From Acholeplasmatales bacterium (lineage in GTDB: Bacteria > Bacillota_I > Bacilli_A > Acholeplasmatales > Anaeroplasmataceae), in the NCBI GenBank assembly GCA_900770055.1, contig CAAGJD010000084.1:1-7417 (forward strand): DNA of 7,417 nucleotides, given 5' to 3'. How positions within the stretch are numbered: the first letter of the stretch is position 1; every line of letters starts with the position of its first letter. Of this stretch, positions 1 through 6,006 are shown piece by piece. Position numbers and translations under genes: made by a program. The notes beneath the pieces are model-generated. The model had not been told where the DNA came from. It was given only the letters and a program-made list of their open reading frames with translations, and made no database searches.

Positions 1-14
1 TATGCTTGTCTAAA

Positions 15-43
15 TTGATTATATCAAAATAAAGAAGTATAAT
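15..43 (+). promoter_or_regulatory. Promoter of the large helicase gene
   Basis: A -35 box TTGATT (15-20) and a perfect -10 box TATAAT (38-43) are separated by 17 bp, the ideal spacing for the housekeeping sigma factor. Transcription would start near position 50, giving an untranslated leader of about 55 nt before the ATG at 104. The promoter suggests that the helicase gene is transcribed on its own. The sequence upstream is too short to show what precedes it. Confidence 0.7.
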
Positions 44-47
44 ATAT

Positions 48-78
48 GTATGAATTGTTCGTACTTTTATTATACGAA
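48..78 (+). promoter_or_regulatory. Three half-site inverted repeat in the helicase leader
   Basis: Three copies of a GTAYGAA-like heptamer lie within 31 bp: GTATGAA (48-54), its inverted form TTCGTAC (58-64) and ATACGAA (72-78). The middle copy can pair with the first (7 bp including one G-T, 3-nt loop). It can also pair with the third (TTCGTA 58-63 with TACGAA 73-78, 9-nt loop). The block overlaps the predicted transcription start and ends 14 nt before the Shine-Dalgarno sequence. It could be a repressor operator or a pair of alternative RNA hairpins. I do not recognise the motif as a known regulator's site. Confidence 0.4.
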
Positions 79-91
79 TGTAAATTAAGAT

Positions 92-97
92 GGGGTG
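92..97 (+). promoter_or_regulatory. Ribosome binding site of the helicase gene, decides the start
   Basis: GGGGTG matches the GAGGTG part of the anti-Shine-Dalgarno complement, with one position forming a wobble pair. It sits 6 nt before the ATG at 104. The upstream in-frame GTG at 95 lies inside this site and so is unlikely to be the start. A TAA at 86-88 closes the frame further upstream. Confidence 0.6.
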
Positions 98-103
98 TTT
101 TAT

Positions 104-3100
104 ATGATGAAGAAGCTTTTAGATATTACAAATCAGCTTTTAGATTTAGGTAAACGTAATAGATTATTAAATTATAAGGATACAGGTTTAAAATCCTTAA
201 CTATTTTAAATAAAAACACTGAAGAGGTATTTAGAGGTATTAAGGCTGGTAGAGAGTATACTTTTTTTGCTACTGATCAAGCAATATCAAAATATCATAG
301 TGAGCTTCCAATAGAAGAAAAAGAACAAGATAATACATTACAATATAGTAACCAATTAGTAATAGATATTTGTAATAAGCAGCTTGATGTTCGTGAACTT
401 TTATCGTATAAAAGAGGCTATTCATTGGATAAAACATTAAAATCATTAATGAAGGAACATAAATTTGCGATCCAGGAAAAGGGTATTAATTCTTTATATA
501 TGTCATTTGGATTTGTTCATTATGTTGAAGAGGAAATAGAATATTTAGCACCATTATTATTAACTCCTGTTGAACTAAATAATGAAACTGGTAGCTACAC
601 ACTTTGTCTTTATGAGGATGATACTATTGTAAATCCAACTCTTGCTTATTATTTTAGTGCTACTTATCAAACAGAATTTCCACCCTATAAAAATGATGCA
701 ATGTCAACATATTTTGATAAAATTAAAGAGATTTTACCAGAAGGAATTACTTTAGATAATGGTATAGCTATTGGTATATATTCATTTTTCAAAATGAACA
801 TGTACAATGATTTAATGAATAATAAAGAGATAGTATTTCAAAATGATAACATAAGAATATTACTTGGAATATCTGATCCTATTGAAACAACCTATGAAAC
901 TCAACCAATCTACCCAGTAGTTAACTATGATTCAAGTCAGCTTGAGGCAATCCAGTGGGCTGCTGATGGAAAATCATTTTGTCTTCAGGGTCCACCTGGA
1001 AGTGGTAAAAGTCAAACTATTACTAATATTATTTCAAGCTTATTAGGAGCAGGTAAAAAGATTTTATTTGTTTCTGAAAAGATTGCTGCATTAAGAGTTG
1101 TTTTTGAAAATTTAAGAAGAGCAGGTTTAAGTGATTTTGCGATTGAGCTTCACTCTAATAAGACGAATAAAAAAGATTTTATTGAAAATCTATATAAAAC
1201 AGCAGTGCTTCCAAAATATGATATCAGCTTTAAATCTAAGCTTTTATCATTTAAGCATGAATCTGTAAAATCAAAGCTTAAGGCTTATGAGAATATCCTA
1301 CATTCCTTTGTACCTGGACTAGATATTACTCTTATTGATCTTTTCTCAAAATATTTAAATATTGATGCTCAGCCTATGGATGATTTTGAAATCCGTACTG
1401 ATGGTGTGAATCTATTTGATATAGATAAAATAATTGATTTATTTATTGAATATACTCGTTATTCAAGAACTGTTGGCTATGATTATCGAAATAGTAAGCT
1501 TTATGAATTAAACTTATTAAGTGAGGATTATGTATTATATGATTTAGTTGATGACTTAACAACTTCAATTTCTTATCTTAATAAGGTTATAAACATGAAG
1601 AATCTTTTAAATGCTTATTTAGGTTATGATATTAAAAATGTTGAAGATTTAGATAAATATTTACCTTTTGTTGATGCCTTATCGAGAGTTAAAACATATC
1701 ATCCCAATTATTTAATTAAGAAACATAGAATTAGATTAATTAACGCTATAGAGGTTTATATTTCAAATTCTTCTCGTCTTAAGACTGATTTATTTAATAT
1801 CTATAATAAAGCAATATTAAATGAAGATTTAGAGAACATTATTAAAGATATTAGTGAAAATAATAAGGGTTTATTTAAGAATAAAGCCTATAAGGATGCA
1901 TTAGGTATTGTTTATAAGCATCGTAATAATAAAAATAAGGATAATATAATTATTGAAGAGCTTAATGAGCTTTTAGAATTTAAAAAGAGATTATATCAAG
2001 CAACAGAGGCTGGTAAGATTATCCAATCTATTATAGGCGATTATCGTAATATGAATCTAAGACAGGTATTAACTGATCTAAGAATAGTAGATTCTTTTCC
2101 AGATATTTCTTTAGGTGTATCTGAACACGATGAGATTAAAAGATATTATAATGAAAATTTATTAGGTAAAGCAAAGGAAGAAAAGGCTAGATTAGTAAGT
2201 CTTTCACGTTTATTTAATACTAATATTATGAATATATTAACAATTAAGTCTGAATTTGCTCTTAAAAAGATTAATGAGCTTTATCTTGAAAAGGATTTAT
2301 TTTTAAGCTATGTTAAGCTTAATAAATGTGTTGATATTATGAGAAGATATGAGGTTTTAGATTATTTAAATGCATATTTATCTAGTAATCAGGATATTTC
2401 TTTAATATCTTTAGTATATGAAAAAACCTTCTTTAAAAGAAAGATTAAAGAGGTATTTGCGAACTCTGAGCTTTTATCTGATTTTGATGGTATGAATGAG
2501 GATGAGCTAATAGAACAATTCGTAGAATTAGATGAAAAAATCCTTAAAATCAATAGAGATATTATCATTTCTGAAATATCACAAAAACGTCCAGATGATA
2601 GTATTATTGAAGGTTCAATGTTTAAGGTTTTAGATAAGGAGCATAATAAGCTAAGAAGACAGCTTCCGATTAGAACATTATTAGATCAAATATTTGAGTT
2701 AGCCTTAGATATTAAACCAGTATTTTTAATGTCTCCACTTTCAGTTTCAACATATTTAGCTTCATCATTAAATATGTTTGATTGTGTTATATTCGATGAG
2801 GCTTCCCAAATATTTGCTTCTGATGCATTAGGTTCTATATATCGTGCAAAGCAATGTATTGTAATTGGTGATACAAAGCAAATGCCTCCAACTAGCTTCT
2901 TCCAGGCTGGTGTAGAGGATGGTAGTGAAAAGGAATATGACCTTGAATCTATTTTAGATAAGGCTTCTGAAAGATTCCCTATGGCAGCGTTAAAATGGCA
3001 TTATCGTAGTAGAAGTGAGGAGCTTATAACTTTTTCAAATGCTTCATTTTATGATAGTAATTTAATTACTGTACCACAGGCAAAGAAGCATGAGGTAGGC

Positions 3101-4522
3101 TTTGGAATTGACTTTTATTATGTAGAAGATGGTAGATATGATTCTAAAACTAGAACTAATGTTATTGAAGCAAAAAAAGTATGTGATATGGTTTTTGAGC
3201 ATTTAAGAAAATCAAAGGAATCACTTGGTGTTGTAGCATTCTCAAATGTTCAAGCAGAGCTTATTGCTGATTTAGTTGATAAAAGAATAAAGAAAAACCC
3301 TGCTTTAGCAGAATTATTAACAAAAAATGAAGATGAACCATTCTTTGTTAAAAACCTAGAAAGTGTTCAGGGTGATGAAAGAGATAGAATAATATTTAGT
3401 ATTTGTTATGGCTATAATGAAGAAAGTAAATTCTATCAAAGATTTGGACCACTTAATAATTTAGGTGGTGAAAGAAGATTAAATGTAGCTATTACAAGAG
3501 CTAAATATAATGTTAGTATAGTTTCATCAATATTAGCTTCTGATATTAAAATTCCAAACTCTGAGGCAAAAGGTGTAATGCTTTTAAAAAGCTATTTAGA
3601 TTTCGCACAAAATGTCGTTACATCTAAAAACTTTGATGAGGATGATAATGGTATTGTTAAAAGCGTTAAGGAATACTTAGAGTCATTAGGTTATGAAGTA
3701 TTCCCTAATTATGGTTCTTCATCATTCAAAGTTGATTTAGCTGTTAAAAAGGATGATGAATTTGTATTGGCTATCATGATTGATGGTAAGAGTAATTATT
3801 CAAATAATATTACTGATAAATATCGTCTTGAAAAGCTTTTGCTTGAAAGATTAGGCTGGAAGTATATTAAACTTTATTCAACATCATGGATTAATAATAA
3901 TGAAGCTGAAAAGGAAAGAATTATTGATGTTTTAAATTCTGAAACTACAACAAAAACTTCAGTTTCTGATAATAATGATTCCTTCCTTAAGGAGGATGTA
4001 GAGGAAGAGGGCCTTGAGGTTGAATATGCTGAATATTATGAGGTTGATATAGAAAGAGCCAAAGAGGATTTAAACAATTATGGTCTTAATTATGTAGTTA
4101 AAGACATAATAAGAACTGAGGCTCCAATTCATGAAAGCTATTTATACAAAAAAGTAGCATTAATTATGGATAGAGCTAAGCCTACTCCACAAATAAAGAA
4201 GGCTGTAGATGAGGCTATACCACAAACATTTGTTAAAATTGATGATTTCTATTTTGAAAATCCAATTATGAAAATTAGATTTAGAGTCAATTTAGATAGA
4301 GATATTACGCAAATTCATCCAGATGAATTAGCAGATGGAATCTATAATATCGTTAAAAAGAATAATGGTATTACTATTGATGGTTGTTATAGAAATATGG
4401 CCCAGATGTTAGGCTATGAAAAAATCATGCCAAATGTTAGAAAGGCATTAGATGATGCTTTACAACATTTAATAATTGACCATAAAGTAAATGAGTCAAA
4501 GGATAAATTATACATAGTATAA
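104..4522 (+). CDS. Large superfamily 1 helicase with DUF4011, Vsr-like nuclease and DUF3320 domains
   Basis: This 1472-residue protein is a probable ATP-dependent DNA or RNA helicase fused to a nuclease-like domain. It has no signal peptide or membrane segment, so it should be cytoplasmic. Domains in order: (1) a DUF4011-like N-terminus with LLDLGKRNRLLNYK at residues 12-25; (2) an SF1 core with Walker A GPPGSGKS (296-303), ILFVSEK (320-326), ELHSNK (348-353), Walker B DEASQ (898-902), motif III GDTKQ (922-926), motif IV WHYRSR (965-970), motif V QGDERD (1089-1094) and motif VI ERRLNVAITRA (1123-1133); (3) a helical, lysine-rich insert of about 540 residues between ELHSNK and DEASQ; (4) a Vsr/MTES-1575-like nuclease at about 1190-1275, with D1211, D1227, K1229 and STSW (1259-1262); (5) an acidic linker; (6) a DUF3320-like C-terminus with two winged-helix-like segments (about 1334-1371 and 1405-1470). 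ATG 107 is an alternative start. Related COG1112 proteins are frequent in defence islands, so an anti-phage role is possible but unproven. Codon use matches the neighbours. Confidence 0.88.
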   Translation: MMKKLLDITNQLLDLGKRNRLLNYKDTGLKSLTILNKNTEEVFRGIKAGREYTFFATDQAISKYHSELPIEEKEQDNTLQYSNQLVIDICNKQLDVRELLSYKRGYSLDKTLKSLMKEHKFAIQEKGINSLYMSFGFVHYVEEEIEYLAPLLLTPVELNNETGSYTLCLYEDDTIVNPTLAYYFSATYQTEFPPYKNDAMSTYFDKIKEILPEGITLDNGIAIGIYSFFKMNMYNDLMNNKEIVFQNDNIRILLGISDPIETTYETQPIYPVVNYDSSQLEAIQWAADGKSFCLQGPPGSGKSQTITNIISSLLGAGKKILFVSEKIAALRVVFENLRRAGLSDFAIELHSNKTNKKDFIENLYKTAVLPKYDISFKSKLLSFKHESVKSKLKAYENILHSFVPGLDITLIDLFSKYLNIDAQPMDDFEIRTDGVNLFDIDKIIDLFIEYTRYSRTVGYDYRNSKLYELNLLSEDYVLYDLVDDLTTSISYLNKVINMKNLLNAYLGYDIKNVEDLDKYLPFVDALSRVKTYHPNYLIKKHRIRLINAIEVYISNSSRLKTDLFNIYNKAILNEDLENIIKDISENNKGLFKNKAYKDALGIVYKHRNNKNKDNIIIEELNELLEFKKRLYQATEAGKIIQSIIGDYRNMNLRQVLTDLRIVDSFPDISLGVSEHDEIKRYYNENLLGKAKEEKARLVSLSRLFNTNIMNILTIKSEFALKKINELYLEKDLFLSYVKLNKCVDIMRRYEVLDYLNAYLSSNQDISLISLVYEKTFFKRKIKEVFANSELLSDFDGMNEDELIEQFVELDEKILKINRDIIISEISQKRPDDSIIEGSMFKVLDKEHNKLRRQLPIRTLLDQIFELALDIKPVFLMSPLSVSTYLASSLNMFDCVIFDEASQIFASDALGSIYRAKQCIVIGDTKQMPPTSFFQAGVEDGSEKEYDLESILDKASERFPMAALKWHYRSRSEELITFSNASFYDSNLITVPQAKKHEVGFGIDFYYVEDGRYDSKTRTNVIEAKKVCDMVFEHLRKSKESLGVVAFSNVQAELIADLVDKRIKKNPALAELLTKNEDEPFFVKNLESVQGDERDRIIFSICYGYNEESKFYQRFGPLNNLGGERRLNVAITRAKYNVSIVSSILASDIKIPNSEAKGVMLLKSYLDFAQNVVTSKNFDEDDNGIVKSVKEYLESLGYEVFPNYGSSSFKVDLAVKKDDEFVLAIMIDGKSNYSNNITDKYRLEKLLLERLGWKYIKLYSTSWINNNEAEKERIIDVLNSETTTKTSVSDNNDSFLKEDVEEEGLEVEYAEYYEVDIERAKEDLNNYGLNYVVKDIIRTEAPIHESYLYKKVALIMDRAKPTPQIKKAVDEAIPQTFVKIDDFYFENPIMKIRFRVNLDRDITQIHPDELADGIYNIVKKNNGITIDGCYRNMAQMLGYEKIMPNVRKALDDALQHLIIDHKVNESKDKLYIV

Positions 4523-4564
4523 TTATTTTCAAACAAAAAACGTTAAATGTCTTTGAGAATAATT
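4521..4564. repeat. 13-bp AT-rich inverted repeat at the end of the helicase gene
   Basis: The arm at 4521-4533 pairs with the arm at 4552-4564 over 13 positions (12 Watson-Crick, one T-G), around an 18-nt loop. The first arm begins within the TAA stop codon. No T-run follows on either strand, so it is not a standard rho-independent terminator. It may be a weak terminator or a 3'-end stabilising hairpin for the helicase mRNA. Confidence 0.4.
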
Positions 4565-4567
4565 CAA

Positions 4568-4612
4568 AATTCGATAAAAATTAAAAAACAACGAAAAAAA
4601 GTTCAAAAAAGT
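4568..4612 (+). promoter_or_regulatory. A-rich tract upstream of the serine operon promoter (UP-like element)
   Basis: Repeated A-runs lie directly upstream of the -35 box at 4614. Such tracts are known to contact the RNA polymerase alpha-subunit C-terminal domains and to strengthen promoters. Given the high overall AT content, the assignment rests mostly on position. Confidence 0.35.
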
Positions 4613-4613
4613 G

Positions 4614-4643
4614 TTGACTTTATGAATTATTAGGGGTTATAAT
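4614..4643 (+). promoter_or_regulatory. Promoter of the T-box/serC/serA operon
   Basis: The -35 box is TTGACT (4614-4619, five of six consensus bases) and the -10 box is TATAAT (4638-4643, perfect), with an 18-bp spacer. Transcription should begin at about 4650. That leaves about 270 nt of leader before the serC ATG, which contains the whole T-box riboswitch. Confidence 0.85.
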
Positions 4644-4742
4644 AGAGGAAATTTTTATAAAGCCAATAAAGAGACTATAGAAGACAAATATAATTTCTAG
4701 AGAGTAGGGATATGGTGGAACCCTATAATTATAGTCTTTGGA

Positions 4743-4745
4743 TCT
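4743..4745 (+). promoter_or_regulatory. T-box specifier codon UCU (serine)
   Basis: The 3' side of the stem I internal loop reads GGATCTAC (4740-4747). Placing the specifier at TCT leaves GGA before it and an A after it, which fits the usual layout of a purine-rich run, the specifier, then a purine. UCU codes for serine and agrees with the downstream serC and serA. Other registers (GAU, AUC, CUA, UAC) lack a following purine or fit the operon poorly. Confidence 0.75.
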
Positions 4746-4814
4746 ACCTCTTTGGTGAATGTAATGAATTCCGAGTTATTCCCGTTAAAGAATATTGAGT
4801 GAGGATACCTAATT

Positions 4815-4853
4815 AGGGTGGTACCGCGGATTAAGTAATAACAATTCGTCCCT
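4815..4853 (+). promoter_or_regulatory. T-box sequence and antiterminator
   Basis: AGGGTGGTACCGCGG (4815-4829) is the canonical T-box element. AGGG (4815-4818) can pair with CCCT (4850-4853), leaving TGGT (4819-4822) in the bulge that pairs with the NCCA 3' end of uncharged tRNA. The same CCCT is used by the terminator, so the two structures exclude each other. Confidence 0.9.
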
Positions 4854-4885
4854 TTTTGCATATTATGCATAAGGGACGTTTTTTT
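4847..4885 (+). terminator. Rho-independent terminator of the T-box leader
   Basis: CGTCCCTT (4847-4854) pairs with AAGGGACG (4871-4878). A further TGCAT/ATGCA helix (4857-4861 with 4865-4869) lies at the top, and a run of seven T follows (4879-4885). It should stop transcription before serC when tRNA-Ser is fully charged. Confidence 0.93.
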
Positions 4886-4907
4886 ATTAATAAAAAAGAG
4901 TAAAAAT

Positions 4908-4915
4908 AAGGAGAG
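4908..4915 (+). promoter_or_regulatory. Ribosome binding site of serC
   Basis: AAGGAGAG is a strong Shine-Dalgarno sequence 6 nt before the ATG at 4922. It lies downstream of the terminator T-run, so the riboswitch appears to act on transcription and not by hiding this site. Confidence 0.85.
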
Positions 4916-4921
4916 AAAAAA

Positions 4922-6004
4922 ATGAGAGCTTACAATTTTTCAGCTGGTCCAGCAATTTTACCAGAGGACGTATTAAAAGAAGCACAGGAGGAAATGCTTG
5001 ATTATCAAGGTAGTGGAATGTCTGTAATGGAGATGAGCCACCGCTCTAAACCATTTGAGAAGATTTTAAATGAAGCAATTCAAGATTTAAGAGATTTAAT
5101 GAATATTCCACAAAACTATAAGGTTATTTTTGTACAAGGTGGAGCAAGTCAACAATTTGCGGCAATTCCAATGAACCTTATGAAAAACAAAAAAGCAGAT
5201 TATATTTTGACAGGTCAATTTGCAACTAAAGCATATAAAGAAGCACAACTATTTGGTGATATTAAGGTTTTAGCTTCATCTAAGGATGAGAATTTCTCTT
5301 ATATTCCTGATTGTAGTGATTTAGACGTTAGAGAAGATGCTGATTATGTATATATTTGTGAAAACAATACAATTTATGGTACTAAATTTCATGAACTTCC
5401 TAATACAAAAGGAAAGCCACTTGTTGCAGACCAATCTTCATGCTTCTTATCAGAGCCTGTAGATGTAACAAAATATGGTGTAATTTATGCTGGTGTTCAA
5501 AAGAATGTTGGTCCAGCTGGATTAGTTATTTTAATTATTCGTGAGGATTTAATTAGAGATGATTTAGAATTTATTACACCTACAATGCTTAAGTGGAAAA
5601 CACAGGTTGATGCAAATAGCTTATATAATACACCAAACTGCTATTCTATTTATATTTGTGGTAAGGTATTTAAATGGCTTAAGAAAATGGGTGGCCTTGA
5701 GGCTATGAAGAAATATAATGAGGAGAAGGCCAACATTTTATATAATTATTTAGAAACTTCAAAAATGTTTAAATGTGTTACAAGACCTGATTCACGTTCA
5801 ATGATGAATGTCACATTTAGAACAGGCAATGAAGAGCTTGATGCATTATTTGTCGAAGAGGCTAAAAAGAATAATATTGTTAGTATTAAAGGCCATAGAT
5901 CTGTTGGTGGTATGAGAGCAAGTATTTATAATGCTATGCCAAAAGCAGGTGTTGAGGCATTAGTAGAATTTATGAAGAGGTTTGAGAAGGAGCATGGTGA
6001 ATAA
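4922..6004 (+). CDS. serC: Phosphoserine aminotransferase
   Basis: SerC is a cytoplasmic, PLP-dependent class V aminotransferase. It converts 3-phosphohydroxypyruvate and glutamate to O-phosphoserine and 2-oxoglutarate, the second step of serine synthesis; the family can also act in vitamin B6 synthesis. The 360-residue length is typical and the protein is intact. The N-terminus YNFSAGPAILPEDVL, the phosphate-binding SHRS (39-42), the cofactor-binding GGAS (73-76), D170 and the PLP lysine K194 in GVQKNVGPAG are all recognisable. So is the C-terminal GHRSVGGMRASIYNAM (324-339), with substrate-binding His and Arg residues. Phe occupies position 100 (TGQFATKA), where the family usually has a Trp stacking on the cofactor. 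The ATG has a strong ribosome binding site, and serA follows after 2 nt. The T-box leader upstream controls expression. Confidence 0.97.
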   Translation: MRAYNFSAGPAILPEDVLKEAQEEMLDYQGSGMSVMEMSHRSKPFEKILNEAIQDLRDLMNIPQNYKVIFVQGGASQQFAAIPMNLMKNKKADYILTGQFATKAYKEAQLFGDIKVLASSKDENFSYIPDCSDLDVREDADYVYICENNTIYGTKFHELPNTKGKPLVADQSSCFLSEPVDVTKYGVIYAGVQKNVGPAGLVILIIREDLIRDDLEFITPTMLKWKTQVDANSLYNTPNCYSIYICGKVFKWLKKMGGLEAMKKYNEEKANILYNYLETSKMFKCVTRPDSRSMMNVTFRTGNEELDALFVEEAKKNNIVSIKGHRSVGGMRASIYNAMPKAGVEALVEFMKRFEKEHGE

Positions 6005-6006
6005 AA

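Larger units (their letters stand above)
4661..4885 (+). ncRNA. T-box riboswitch leader, serine specific
   Basis: This leader senses the charging state of a tRNA and controls transcription of the serine operon. Stem I can be drawn as a base helix AAAGAG (4668-4673) with CTCTTT (4748-4753), then an internal loop, then GAAGAC (4680-4685) with GTCTTT (4734-4739), and an upper helix TATAATT (4689-4695) with AATTATA (4727-4733). Its distal part carries the typical AGAGAG (4699-4704) and GGTGG (4714-4718). The CCGAG (4771-4775) and CCCGTTA (4781-4787) blocks resemble the conserved stem II pseudoknot region. The T-box sequence and terminator follow. Uncharged tRNA-Ser should stabilise the antiterminator and allow serC-serA transcription. 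The class is unmistakable; the helices were drawn by eye. Confidence 0.95.

Noticed and set aside
95..103. GTG at 95 as the helicase start
   Set aside because: The GTG overlaps the only plausible Shine-Dalgarno sequence, while ATG 104 is correctly spaced from it.
4521..4564. The inverted repeat as a rho-independent terminator
   Set aside because: It has only two G-containing pairs (one C-G, one T-G), a large loop and no T-run on either strand, so I list it only as a repeat.
4745..4747. UAC (tyrosine) as the T-box specifier
   Set aside because: It would match the U in the UGGU bulge (A73 tRNA), but it is followed directly by the helix and a C, not a purine, and the controlled genes make serine. 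UCU fits the loop layout better.
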